In this document: piece after piece, positions 45,825 through 54,654 of the stretch
How positions within the stretch are numbered: position 1 is the stretch's first letter
How the letters are laid out: each line of letters starts with the position of its first letter
Source of the DNA: CAZWBR01 sp964404205
GTDB taxonomy: Bacteria; Bacteroidota; Bacteroidia; Bacteroidales; Prolixibacteraceae
Assembly: GCA_964404205.1 (NCBI GenBank)
Contig: CAYOJD010000006.1
Coordinates: 1-58,127, forward strand
Length of the DNA stretch: 58,127 bases
Reading direction: 5' to 3'
The notes under the pieces: generated by a model
What the model was told of the DNA's origin: nothing
What the model saw: only the letters and a program-made list of their open reading frames with translations
The model's database searches: none
Made by a program: the position numbers and the translations under genes

Positions 45825-46511
45825 TTAGATCACCCCGTTCTTCATCAGCAGCGCTATGGTTGTCATCGATATGATTATCAGCGCTAATCCGGTAGCCAGA
45901 ATAATACTGGTTTCCTGTTCTGTGAGCCTGTTTTTAGCGAAGGGAGACATCGGATAAATACGGTTTTCGAGTAATAGCATTAATTGATAAATTCCCCAGC
46001 CAACTAATCCGCCAAGTAAAGCACCGCCAAGTATATCGCCCGGATAGTGAACGCCGAGATAGATACGGGTATAGGCAATCAGCAGCGCCCACGGAAAAAT
46101 AAAGAGGCTGTAAATCCGGTTTCGAAAGAGCAACGAGGAGAAGACCGCAAACGAGAAAGCATTGGCCGCGTGGGCTGAAACGAAGCCGTACATCCCGCCT
46201 TTTTTAAAGAAGATATGGGCAAAAGGACTTACTTCGGGATCGTTTGAAGGGCGCAGGCGCATAACGGAGTCTTTAATCAGACCTGAGATTTGGTCGGATA
46301 ACAAAATAATCAGAAAGATTGAGAGATAAACAAGAAGTGCTTTTCGTCCAAATTTTTTGGTAATTATTACCAAAATAACCAGATAGAATAAAGCCCAGGT
46401 TGGGGTAAATGTAAAAAGGGTCATCACATAGTCCCAGAAAGGAGAATGAATGCCGTTAAGATTAAGGAAAATCTCTCTGTCGAAGTTTCTGATTGATTCC
46501 AGTATGGCCAT
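45825..46511 (-). CDS. PAP2-family membrane phosphatase
   Basis: The protein has 228 residues and five to six helices. The three phosphatase motifs are KDSVMRLRP, FVSAHAANAF (usual PSGH is VSAH here) and RIYLGVHYPGD. Members dephosphorylate undecaprenyl diphosphate, phosphatidylglycerol phosphate or lipid A. It starts four bases after the obg stop, so it belongs to the hpt-adk-obg transcript; recycling of the wall lipid carrier is a reasonable but unproved role. Confidence 0.88.
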   Translation of the reverse strand: MAILESIRNFDREIFLNLNGIHSPFWDYVMTLFTFTPTWALFYLVILVIITKKFGRKALLVYLSIFLIILLSDQISGLIKDSVMRLRPSNDPEVSPFAHIFFKKGGMYGFVSAHAANAFSFAVFSSLLFRNRIYSLFIFPWALLIAYTRIYLGVHYPGDILGGALLGGLVGWGIYQLMLLLENRIYPMSPFAKNRLTEQETSIILATGLALIIISMTTIALLMKNGVI

Positions 46512-46515
46512 AGTG

Positions 46516-47539
46516 CTATTCGTTTAACCGTCGCCAGATTTGGTCTTTCAGTTGCTGAATTCCAAGTCCGGTGACCGATGAGATAAAGGAATGCGGTAAA
46601 CCTTTCAACTCGGTGCTGATGGCATCCATTAGTTCCTTATCGAGCATGTCGCTTTTTGAGATAACAATATAGCGTTGTTTGTCAAGGAGATCAGGGTTGA
46701 ACATTTCTAATTCGTTCAACAAGATTTTGTATTCGTTCAAATGGTTCTTGCTGTCGGCCGGAATCATAAACAGCAACATTGAATTTCGTTCAATATGGCG
46801 CAGGAATCGTAGACCAAGGCCGCGACCTTCGTGTGCCCCTTCAATAATCCCGGGGATATCGGCCATGATAAACGATTGGTTATCATGGTAACCAACAATG
46901 CCAAGGTTGGGGACCAGTGTGGTGAACGGATAGTCGGCAATCTCGGGTTTAGCAGCCGAAACTACCGATAGCAGGGTCGATTTCCCGGCATTGGGGAAGC
47001 CAACCAGACCAACATCGGCCAGAATTTTCAATTCAAGGATTTTCCAGCCTTCATCGGTGCGGCCTTCCTGCATGGCGATGCCGAANNNNNNNNNNTTCAC
47101 CTGGCTGCGCATAGTGTGGGGCCTGATTTGTTGCTGTTTTGAAGTTGTTATTTCCCAGTCCGCCACGTCCGCCTTTCACCAAGATGGCTGTTTCACCGTC
47201 TTGTGTTATTTCGAAGAGATTTTCGCCGGTCTCGGCATCCCTGGCTACAGTGCCCAGCGGAACATCGAGAATTATGTCTGCCCCGTCAGCTCCGGTACTT
47301 CGCGATGCCCCGCCTGATTCACCATGTTCGGCATATATATGCTTTCGGTATTTCAGGTGCAGAAGGGTCCACATTTGAGCGTTGCCACGAAGGATAACAT
47401 GGCCGCCACGACCGCCGTCACCACCATCGGGACCGCCTTTCGGGGCGAATTTCTCGCGCCTGAAATGTCGTGAACCGGGGCCTCCATGGCCCGAACGGCA
47501 AAAAATCTTGACATAGTCAACGAAATTCGAATCAGCCAT
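46516..47539 (-). CDS. obg: Obg/CgtA ribosome-assembly GTPase, interrupted by an N-gap
   Basis: The gene is split on paper by ten Ns (47086-47095), but joining the two sides with a zero-length gap keeps the frame: ...HYAQPGE then FGIAMQEGRTDEGW. That gives 337 residues, normal for Obg. The glycine-rich Obg fold is clear (RREKFAPKGGPDGGDGGRGG). The G domain has GFPNAGKST, a DIPGIIEG switch region and G4 ISKSD. Obg binds the large ribosomal subunit and links growth to GTP/ppGpp. Third gene in hpt-adk-obg-PAP2, 90 bases after adk. Confidence 0.92.
47086..47095. other. Assembly gap (10 N) in obg
   Basis: Ten Ns. The flanks fall on codon boundaries (GAA before, TTC after on the coding strand). 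Frame is preserved only if the real gap is 0 or a multiple of three bases, not ten. Confidence 0.95.
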
Positions 47540-47629
47540 ATTGTTGAAAATGAATTTGTTTTAAAATATCTGGTTCCAGTGCTGAAAAAGGTAGCTGTAT
47601 CCTGGCGCTTTTGTAAAAAAAAACCTGGA

Positions 47630-48205
47630 TTATTGCAGCCCTTCAACAGTTGTTTTCAGTCGGTTGGCAATCTGTTCAATTGTTCCAACACCGTCGACGG
47701 AAATATATTTGCCTACCTTATCGTAATGCTTAATGATAGGCGCAGTTTTCTCGTTATAAACAGCAATACGGTTTTCAATTATCTCGGTACACTGATCGTC
47801 GCTACGGCCTGATGTAAGTCCTCGGTTCAGTAAGCGATCCATCAGGACCGATTTGGGGACATCGAGACAGAGCATCGCCGCAACGGGCGTGTTATAGCTT
47901 TCGAGCAACTGATCGAGGGCAACAGCTTGCGGGACAGTACGCGGAAAGCCATCGAAAATAAAACCTTTAGCCTCTTTTATCGAGTCTATTTTAATCTTTA
48001 TCATTCCGATAACTACCGAATCGGGAACCAGTTCGCCTTTGTCTATAAAAGTTTTGGCTGCGAGTCCTGATGTCGTTTGGGCCGCAATCTCTTCGCGCAA
48101 TAAGTCACCGGTTGAAAGATGGGTCAATCCAAAATTTTTAATCAGGAACTCTGCCTGGGTGCCTTTCCCGGCGCCGGGAGGGCCAAATAAAACAAGATTA
48201 AGCAT
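47630..48205 (-). CDS. adk: Adenylate kinase (short form)
   Basis: The protein has 191 residues. It interconverts 2 ADP with ATP and AMP. Motifs: P-loop FGPPGAGKGTQ (7-17), AMP-binding STGDLLREEI and GFIFDGFPRT, and RGLTSGRSDD in place of the long LID domain. The short LID explains the length, which is usual for Bacteroidota. It lies 21 bases after hpt in the same transcript. Confidence 0.96.
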   Translation of the reverse strand: MLNLVLFGPPGAGKGTQAEFLIKNFGLTHLSTGDLLREEIAAQTTSGLAAKTFIDKGELVPDSVVIGMIKIKIDSIKEAKGFIFDGFPRTVPQAVALDQLLESYNTPVAAMLCLDVPKSVLMDRLLNRGLTSGRSDDQCTEIIENRIAVYNEKTAPIIKHYDKVGKYISVDGVGTIEQIANRLKTTVEGLQ

Positions 48206-48226
48206 TTTTAATTAATTCTTTGGAAA

Positions 48227-48769
48227 TTATTCTTTTACGAGAGTGTAAATGTCTTTCAGGTTTCTGCCGCGGCGGTCGTAGTCGAGGCCATAACCGACAA
48301 TAAAATCGTTGGGTATTTCAAGCCCTACGTAATCGAGTTTGACTTCCGTTTTGAGCGCTGCCGGTTTGAACAGCAAAGTAGCAACTTTTACCTCTTTAGC
48401 TCCCTTTTCTTCGATTTGCCGCACCACGTCGGTGATGGTATGGCCTGAATCGACAATGTCTTCGAGCACAACAACCGTACGGCCTTTGATATTCTCATTT
48501 AAACCAATCAGTTGTTTCAGTTCGCCGCTCGAAGTAGTTCCTTCATACGATGCCAGTTTTAGAAATGAGATTTCAGCATCGGTCAGTTCAAGCACTTTGA
48601 AAAGGTCGGCTGCAAACATAAACGAGCCGTTCAGGATACAGATGAAAAGGGCATTTTTCCCTTCGAGCTCGGGATACATGGCATCAGCCATTTTTTCGAT
48701 TGATGTCATTATTTCTTCATGCGGAAGCGAAATTTCAAACTCTTTGTCCCAAAGCTTTATACGTTTCAT
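48227..48769 (-). CDS. hpt: Hypoxanthine phosphoribosyltransferase
   Basis: From ATG 48769 the protein has 180 residues (a TTG two codons upstream is less likely). It salvages hypoxanthine or guanine to IMP or GMP with PRPP. The PRPP loop VVVLEDIVDSGHTI carries the acidic pair, with KLASYEGTTSSGE as the flexible loop and VGYGLDYDRRGRNL near the end. First gene of hpt-adk-obg-PAP2, with a good promoter at 48859-48890. Confidence 0.95.
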   Translation of the reverse strand: MKRIKLWDKEFEISLPHEEIMTSIEKMADAMYPELEGKNALFICILNGSFMFAADLFKVLELTDAEISFLKLASYEGTTSSGELKQLIGLNENIKGRTVVVLEDIVDSGHTITDVVRQIEEKGAKEVKVATLLFKPAALKTEVKLDYVGLEIPNDFIVGYGLDYDRRGRNLKDIYTLVKE

Positions 48770-48858
48770 AGCCAAAATATTTTTCCACTCAAAACCGACT
48801 TTTCGTCGTACATTTTGTCAAATTTGAGGGTAATTAGTTGATATTATTGATTAAGCGG

Positions 48859-48890
48859 CAAAGATAAACTTTTCTTTTGGGCTGACCAAA
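48859..48890 (-). promoter_or_regulatory. Bacteroidota promoter of hpt-adk-obg-PAP2
   Basis: On the minus strand TTTG (48887-48890), a 20-base spacer and TATCTTTG (48859-48866) match both promoter elements. The leader would be about 85 bases long. It is one of the two best promoters in the window. Confidence 0.6.
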
Positions 48891-48982
48891 AGGAGTAACT
48901 GTTGGCCATGTGCTGTCTAAAGGAATTTTCATATTTTTAAAAAACAAAACTGTGACAGAAAAAATAGGTTAAACATCAAAAA

Positions 48983-49498
48983 ATGAATAGAATGCTACCA
49001 CAGGTTAGTATCATAATGGGCAGTACTTCCGATTTGCCGGTGATGGAAGGGGCAGCCCAGATTTTAAATGAGCTCGAAATTCCTTTCGAGATGAATGCAC
49101 TCTCAGCCCATCGTACTCCGGAAGAGGTGGAGACGTTTGCCAAAGGGGCGCGTGCCCGGGGGATCAAAGTTATTATTGCTGCTGCAGGAATGGCAGCCCA
49201 TCTGCCGGGTGTAATTGCCGCGATGACGCCGTTGCCGGTTATTGGTGTGCCAATCAAATCGAGTTTCGATGGGATGGATGCCCTTTTGGCCATTGTGCAG
49301 ATGCCCCCCGGGATTCCGGTGGCTACTGTTGCCGTAAATGGTTCGCGCAATGCAGCTATCCTTGCAGTGCAGATGATTGCTACCGGCAATACCGATGTGA
49401 TGGAAAAACTGATTGAGTTCAAAGAAGAATTGAAAGGCAAGATTGTTGATGCCAATAAAGAACTGGCAAAAGTAAAATATCCGTTTAAAACCAATTGA
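48983..49498 (+). CDS. purE: N5-carboxyaminoimidazole ribonucleotide mutase
   Basis: The protein has 171 residues, the size of class I PurE. It moves the carboxyl group from N5-CAIR to form CAIR in purine synthesis and normally works after PurK. Motifs are SIIMGSTSDLPVM, the active-site ALSAHRTPE and AAAGMAAHLPGVIAAMT with VIGVPI. It is divergent from hpt, so salvage and synthesis genes share a 213-base regulatory region. A terminator follows at 49536. Confidence 0.95.
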   Translation: MNRMLPQVSIIMGSTSDLPVMEGAAQILNELEIPFEMNALSAHRTPEEVETFAKGARARGIKVIIAAAGMAAHLPGVIAAMTPLPVIGVPIKSSFDGMDALLAIVQMPPGIPVATVAVNGSRNAAILAVQMIATGNTDVMEKLIEFKEELKGKIVDANKELAKVKYPFKTN

Positions 49499-49535
49499 TA
49501 ATTTGATTTTGGTTTTTAAATGTTTTAAATTAGAG

Positions 49536-49563
49536 GGAGTTGAGTTAATCTCAACTCCTTTTT
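49536..49563 (+). terminator. Rho-independent terminator of purE
   Basis: GGAGTTGAG (49536-49544) and CTCAACTCC (49550-49558) form a perfect 9-base stem with loop TTAAT, followed by five Ts. Located 37 bases after the purE stop. Confidence 0.85.
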
Positions 49564-49614
49564 GTTTGATTTAAACTAGATGTTCGATGTTGAAATAGCT
49601 CGCTAAACTTAAAG

Positions 49615-50448
49615 ATGAAAATTCCTAACCTGAAAGTGTTGGTATTTTCCTTTTTATTGCTGAAGTCAATTACAGCTTATCCCGAAGGCTACAGCTCCGG
49701 TCGGGGAGGGCGTGAGCGTGCCATGGCCAACGCCTCGGCAACACTTACCGGACCATTTGCCACGTTCAACAATCAGGCTTTTTTATCGGGTACAACAGCG
49801 TTTCAGATTGGCATTGAATATGCGCAGCCGTGGATGATAAGCAACTATCGCGTAGCAACGGGTGCTGCGGTTTTTCCATTGCCGGGTATTGTTGCTGGAT
49901 TAAGTCTCAGTCAAAATGCGATTCCGGGGTTTAATGAAACCCGGTATGGATTTGCGTTGGCGAAGGCTCTGGGAAGACGTTTCTCGGCCGGGATGCAGTT
50001 TAGCTATTTTACAATTGGTTTCCCTGAATCGGGCAAAACAAAGGGAACATTGATTTACGAAGCTGGTATTGGTTTCACGCCCAATCCAAATGTCGCATTG
50101 GGGCTTCATCTTTTCAACCCGTTCAATAGCCATATCGAAGGGCTTTCACTCCAAAACGATATCCCGATGGCCATTGGTTTTGGGTGTTCATTCCTCTTGG
50201 GCGACGGGTTGACTGTTGCCACACAAATCGATGATGCAGATGGTCTGCCAGTTGTTGTTAGGCTTGGACTCGAATATTTGGTGGTGAAAGGCTTTTTTAT
50301 TCGTGGCGGTATTTCAGCCCGACCGTTTCGTCATTCTGCCGGCTTGGGTTATCAGCGCGAAAACTGGTCGCTCGATTTTGCAATGATCCATCACGAATCA
50401 TTGGGGTATTCGCCATCTGTCTCATTTATATTTAAACTGAAAAAATGA
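49615..50448 (+). CDS. PorV/PorQ-like outer-membrane protein
   Basis: The protein has 277 residues with a signal peptide (about 1-21). The mature start GRGGRERAMANASATLTGPFATFNNQA resembles the plug-like N-terminus of PorV/PorQ/UPF0164 proteins, and the rest is alternating beta structure ending FIFKLKK, as in an outer-membrane barrel. PorV and PorQ themselves serve type 9 secretion; this short member need not. Its stop overlaps the next ATG (ATGA), so it is co-translated with the helix-hairpin-helix barrel protein. Confidence 0.65.
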   Translation: MKIPNLKVLVFSFLLLKSITAYPEGYSSGRGGRERAMANASATLTGPFATFNNQAFLSGTTAFQIGIEYAQPWMISNYRVATGAAVFPLPGIVAGLSLSQNAIPGFNETRYGFALAKALGRRFSAGMQFSYFTIGFPESGKTKGTLIYEAGIGFTPNPNVALGLHLFNPFNSHIEGLSLQNDIPMAIGFGCSFLLGDGLTVATQIDDADGLPVVVRLGLEYLVVKGFFIRGGISARPFRHSAGLGYQRENWSLDFAMIHHESLGYSPSVSFIFKLKK

Positions 50449-52487
50449 AAGTGATAAGGTGGAGCATCGTAGCACTTTTGTTCGCATTGCCCTGGCTGGT
50501 CGATGCACAGCATATTGCGCCGCAAAGTGATACAAATCTTGAAACTATTATCGAGTCGTTGGCAGAGCAGGAAGAGGGATTGACCGAAAGCAGCATTGAT
50601 ATTGACGACTTGCTGCGACTTGCCGCTCAGCCACTCAATATCAATCATGCCACCGCTGACGAATTGCAACGTCTTATCTTGCTCGATTTTAATCAGATTG
50701 GCCGTATTATCGACTATCGCGAAAAAAACGGTTTTTTTCACTCAGCTGCTGATCTGTTAAAAATCAATGGTTTTACCAAAGAGTTCATCGCATCGGTTCG
50801 ACCGTTTATTTCGTTTGGTTATGCGGACGATAGTGTGAGAAAATACAATAGGAATTTGATTGACAGTAAATTATTTTTTCGGCTGAAAACGACTCTTCCT
50901 GAGAGTCGAGGTTACAAAGCTACTGTCGAAAAACCTTCAGCATTTATTGGGGGACCTGTTGGATATAATCTTCGCTATAAAGGTGAAATCCATCGTAAAC
51001 TTGAGTTTGGTTTTACGGCTGACAACGATGCAGGTGAACCATTTTTCAAAAAAACAAATCAATCAGGGTTTGATTTTTACTCCGGACATATTGTCTATCA
51101 TGGCGATAAATGGCTGCGCCGGATCTGTCTGGGCGATTATCATCTCCGATTTGGTCAGGGGGTAAATTATTGGACGGGAAACGGAATTGGTTATTCATCT
51201 GATCCAATGAATATCATGCGGTCAGGACAAGGGGCGAGGGGCTACTCATCGGCCGACGAGAACCTTTATTTCAGGGGCGGAGCAGTTACCTTAGGCAAAC
51301 AGTCGGCGGCCATCACTCTTTTTTATTCGAACCGTAAGCGTGATGCCAATCTGGACATTGACGAAAAAGGCGACACCGTTTTCACTTCCCTTCAAACGTC
51401 GGGATATCACCGAACTCTTTCGGAGATTGCCGATAAACAGAGTGTCGGAGAGCAAAATTGGGGATTGTATGGCGAACTGAGGCTTACACAATTCCGTTTG
51501 GGGATTCTGGCTGCATGGCAACAATTCGATTTATCGATGGTGAAAGGTGATGCGCTGTACAGGGAGAAAAATTTCGAAGGGGACGAAAATTTCAATATTG
51601 GGATGGATTATCAATGGGCCTACCGTCGTGTTCAGTTCTTTGGAGAAGCAGGAGTTTCGAAGAACAGTAAGACGGCTTTTCTGCAAGGTGCTGTTTGGAA
51701 ACTGCACCCCCAGTTGGGACTATCGTTTTTGTTCCGCTATTTCGATCCGTCATTCCATACTTTTTACGGGAACCCTGTTGCACAAGGTTCTGCTTCGAAA
51801 AATGAGTCGGGTTTTTACAGCGGAATAGAGTTATTGCCGGCAAAAAGAGTGAAGATAACTGCATATGCCGATATTTACCGCTTTCCGTGGTTGACATTCA
51901 ACACCTCGGCGCCTTCGCGTGGAAGCGAACTGATGCTTCAGGCCAATTATACAGCAAACAAGAATCTCCTGATGTACCTGAAGCTACGGATCACTTCCGA
52001 CCCCCGGAAATTAACCGGCGATAGCGGTATTGCTGATGACCTGATTGAAAACATGACGAGGATTCGGCTTCATTCCGACTGGAAGGTATCGGAAAAAGTC
52101 ACTTTTAGAGATCGATTCGAGTGGGTGGACTATTCCTTCAACGGAAGAAACGAAAATGGATTACTCCTCTATCACGACATGATTTGGACACCCAGCCAAA
52201 AGTGGAACTTTTGGTTAAGGTACACCTGGTATCGTACCGACAGCTATCAGTCGAGGGTTTATGCTTATGAAAACGATCTGCTCTTTTATTACTATGTTCC
52301 TGCATTATACGGGCAAGGGTCACGGGTTTACACCAACATTAAATGGCAACCTTACCGCGCATTTACACTTTATCTGAAATGTGGGTACCTTCTTCGCGAA
52401 AAAGCGTTGTCGATAGGCAGTGGAAACGATGAGACGGCCGGAAACTGTCGAATTGATATTCGGGCACAATTGTACTGGAGATTTTGA
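50445..52487 (+). CDS. ComEA-type helix-hairpin-helix domain fused to predicted outer-membrane barrel
   Basis: The protein has 680 residues with a signal peptide (about 1-21, ending VDAQ). Residues about 62-122 are a helix-hairpin-helix pair of the ComEA kind: PLNINHATADELQRLILLDF, then IIDYREKNGFFHSAADLLKI and FTKEFIASVRPFI. The remaining 550 residues are rich in aromatic, alternating strands and end RIDIRAQLYWRF with a terminal Phe, the pattern of an outer-membrane barrel. The family is widespread in Bacteroidota with no assigned role. Gene coupling with the PorV/PorQ-like protein suggests the two work as a unit. Confidence 0.75.
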   Translation: MKVIRWSIVALLFALPWLVDAQHIAPQSDTNLETIIESLAEQEEGLTESSIDIDDLLRLAAQPLNINHATADELQRLILLDFNQIGRIIDYREKNGFFHSAADLLKINGFTKEFIASVRPFISFGYADDSVRKYNRNLIDSKLFFRLKTTLPESRGYKATVEKPSAFIGGPVGYNLRYKGEIHRKLEFGFTADNDAGEPFFKKTNQSGFDFYSGHIVYHGDKWLRRICLGDYHLRFGQGVNYWTGNGIGYSSDPMNIMRSGQGARGYSSADENLYFRGGAVTLGKQSAAITLFYSNRKRDANLDIDEKGDTVFTSLQTSGYHRTLSEIADKQSVGEQNWGLYGELRLTQFRLGILAAWQQFDLSMVKGDALYREKNFEGDENFNIGMDYQWAYRRVQFFGEAGVSKNSKTAFLQGAVWKLHPQLGLSFLFRYFDPSFHTFYGNPVAQGSASKNESGFYSGIELLPAKRVKITAYADIYRFPWLTFNTSAPSRGSELMLQANYTANKNLLMYLKLRITSDPRKLTGDSGIADDLIENMTRIRLHSDWKVSEKVTFRDRFEWVDYSFNGRNENGLLLYHDMIWTPSQKWNFWLRYTWYRTDSYQSRVYAYENDLLFYYYVPALYGQGSRVYTNIKWQPYRAFTLYLKCGYLLREKALSIGSGNDETAGNCRIDIRAQLYWRF

Positions 52488-52574
52488 TACTGAATGGCTT
52501 AAATGAATGATAAATTGAAATTTATTTTATTCAAAAGATTTGTCAATGTCCGATCGGTCTGAACTCATTTTTTG

Positions 52575-52582
52575 TACTTTTG
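52575..52582 (+). promoter_or_regulatory. Candidate -7 box of acyltransferase-HAD unit
   Basis: TACTTTTG is an exact TAnnTTTG match, 45 bases before the ATG at 52628. The nearest TTTG upstream is too far (spacer 32). Confidence 0.35.
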
Positions 52583-52627
52583 TTCGACCTTTCGAGACAA
52601 TAGAAAAGAATTTTATCCTTGTACATT

Positions 52628-53788
52628 ATGCAACAACAGCAGGATTTTGACGATATCCGACCTTACCGCGACGACGAAATTGAAGCCGTGATGCAGCGCA
52701 TGTGCGTTGACCCGGTATTTGATAAGGTCCTTCAAAACCTCTACCGCGAAGAACATAAAATTGCGCAAGTGAAAGAAGCGATGCTTCAAACCCATAAGGT
52801 TGAGCAGTTTCAGCTTGGGTTCATGCTTCCATATCTCGAAAATATTCTCAATTCGAGTTCGATGGGAATGACCATTGGTGGTCTCGAAAACCTGAAGGAA
52901 AACGAAAGCTATCTATACATCTCGAACCACCGCGATATTATTCTCGACGCCGCATTGCTGAATGTACAGATGTACAAAACCGGCTATCAACCCACACAAA
53001 TTGCGATAGGAAGCAATTTGCTTATCTTCCAGTGGATTGATGATTTGGTACGGGTCAATCGCTCTTTTATTGTGAAAAGAAATATTCCGGTAAAGCAGAT
53101 GTTGCTGGCTTCGAAGAAACTGTCGTGGTATATTCGTACAACCATTGCCGAAGGGAAGAATTCGATATGGATTGCCCAGCGCGAAGGCCGCACGAAAGAT
53201 GGTAACGACCAGACCCAGGTTGCACTGCTGAAAATGCTCAATATGTCGAACGAAGAGAAATTTGTCTCGGGTTACGCTAAACTTAAAATTGTGCCGATGG
53301 CCATTTCATACGAGATTGAGCCTTGCGGGAATGAAAAGGTAGCTGAATTACTTAAACGACAAGCGGATCCAAATTTCCAGAAAACCGAAAAAGACGATTT
53401 GTGGAGTATGGTAAGCGGACTGAAGAACCAGAAAGGCCAAATCCATATCCAATTTGGCAAGCCCATCGACAAAGATTCATTGCGCTCAGTCCCGAAAGGC
53501 GACAATATGAACGACAGGATAAAAAACCTGGCCGCTTATATCGACAAGAGAATTTATAAGAATTATAAGTTGTTTTCAAATAACTATATAGCTTACGACC
53601 TTTACCACAAATGTGATAAATACAGCAATCAATACACATCGCAGCAACGTGAGGATTTTATCGATTTAACCCACAAGCGACTTCAGTTGGTGAACGAAGA
53701 CAGGGCCGAAGCAATGGAACTGTGGCTCAGCATGTATGCGATGCCGGTGGTCAATTTCGAAAACTGCGGATGCGACGATATTGAATGA
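52628..53788 (+). CDS. PlsC-like glycerolipid acyltransferase
   Basis: From ATG 52628 the protein has 386 residues (a TTG at 52619 is the only earlier option). The acyltransferase block is YLYISNHRDIILD followed by a VNRSFIVKR segment and the glycine motif IAQREGRTKDG. His101 and Asp107 are separated by five residues, not the usual four of HX4D. It probably acylates lysophosphatidate or a similar acceptor at the membrane; the C-terminal 150 residues are outside the core domain. It overlaps the HAD gene by four bases (ATGA). Confidence 0.82.
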   Translation: MQQQQDFDDIRPYRDDEIEAVMQRMCVDPVFDKVLQNLYREEHKIAQVKEAMLQTHKVEQFQLGFMLPYLENILNSSSMGMTIGGLENLKENESYLYISNHRDIILDAALLNVQMYKTGYQPTQIAIGSNLLIFQWIDDLVRVNRSFIVKRNIPVKQMLLASKKLSWYIRTTIAEGKNSIWIAQREGRTKDGNDQTQVALLKMLNMSNEEKFVSGYAKLKIVPMAISYEIEPCGNEKVAELLKRQADPNFQKTEKDDLWSMVSGLKNQKGQIHIQFGKPIDKDSLRSVPKGDNMNDRIKNLAAYIDKRIYKNYKLFSNNYIAYDLYHKCDKYSNQYTSQQREDFIDLTHKRLQLVNEDRAEAMELWLSMYAMPVVNFENCGCDDIE

Positions 53789-54414
53789 CTATCGAAACCA
53801 TTATATGGGATTGGAACGGAACATTGCTGAATGATTCCCACCTTTCGCTGAGTACGATCAACAGATTGCTGAAAGAGCGAAATCTCAAAACCCTTTCGCA
53901 CGAACAATATCTGGAGGTTTTTACCTTTCCGGTGATTGATTATTATCGGACAATTGGTTTCGATTTTGAAAAGGAACCTTTTGAACTTCCTGCCAATCAG
54001 TATATTGATATTTATAATAATGCAGTTGACAATTGTGGTTTGCATACCGGAGTTATTGAATCGCTGGCTCGCTTCTCTTCGCTGGGAATCAGGCAGTTTA
54101 TTTTATCGGCAATGGAACAGCAACAACTCAATCGCACTGTTATGCTGAACAGGATCCATCATTTTTTTGAAGCCGTTGCCGGACTTGACAATCATTATGC
54201 CGTTTCGAAGATTGAGGTGGGGCATAAGTTGATTGATTCTCACAATCTGAACCTGTCGAAAACCTTGTTGATTGGTGACACCATACACGATTTTGAAGTG
54301 GCGCAATCGCTGGGGTGCCAGTGTTTGTTGATAGCTAACGGTCATCAGTCGGCCAAACGGTTAGAACGTACCGGTGCGAAGGTGGTTAAAAACCTTTCGG
54401 AGATTGTGCTTTAG
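53785..54414 (+). CDS. HAD-family hydrolase, phosphoglycolate phosphatase-like
   Basis: The protein has 209 residues. HAD motif I is IIWDWNGTLL: the nucleophile D9 is present, but the second Asp of DxDxT is Asn11, a known variant in some phosphatase-like members. Motif II is FILSAMEQQQ, motif III the Lys in SKIEVG, and motif IV LLIGDTIHDFEVA. The helical cap lies between about 15 and 85. It is translationally coupled to the acyltransferase, which hints at a phospholipid-precursor phosphatase, but this is speculative. Confidence 0.82.
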   Translation: MTIETIIWDWNGTLLNDSHLSLSTINRLLKERNLKTLSHEQYLEVFTFPVIDYYRTIGFDFEKEPFELPANQYIDIYNNAVDNCGLHTGVIESLARFSSLGIRQFILSAMEQQQLNRTVMLNRIHHFFEAVAGLDNHYAVSKIEVGHKLIDSHNLNLSKTLLIGDTIHDFEVAQSLGCQCLLIANGHQSAKRLERTGAKVVKNLSEIVL

Positions 54415-54419
54415 TGAGG

Positions 54420-54623
54420 TTACAATCGGGATAGAAATATGGCCAGCACAATAAATGTAAGGATAATCAGAATCGATATCGGATTGTAAAAGTTTAAGGT
54501 AAAGCCCATCCAACGGTTTCTTTTGGGGACAATCACCCGCCCGTCTTTTTTATTGCAATAGAAAATTCCCCACAAATAGTTTTCTGGGTTATTCACCGGA
54601 TCGTTATATGGGGCAAATTTCAT
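54420..54623 (-). CDS. DUF5808 small membrane protein
   Basis: The protein has 67 residues. The first 45 match the DUF5808 pattern: NPENYLWGIFYCNKKDGRVIVPKR, then GFTLNF, with the conserved WG-x-FY-x-N, PKR and TLNF positions. A membrane helix (about 49-65) closes it. Function unknown. It lies after the lysC terminator on the same strand, with a TAATTTTG box at 54644-54651 that could be its own promoter. Confidence 0.7.
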   Translation of the reverse strand: MKFAPYNDPVNNPENYLWGIFYCNKKDGRVIVPKRNRWMGFTLNFYNPISILIILTFIVLAIFLSRL

Positions 54624-54654
54624 TTTTGTAGCCTGTTTAATGGCAAAATTAACA

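Noticed and set aside
47051..47166. Frameshifted obg as a pseudogene
   Set aside because: The apparent frameshift is caused by the ten-N filler; flanks join in frame at zero length.
48976..49494. 172-codon frame antisense to purE
   Set aside because: Complete mirror of a textbook PurE; no independent support.
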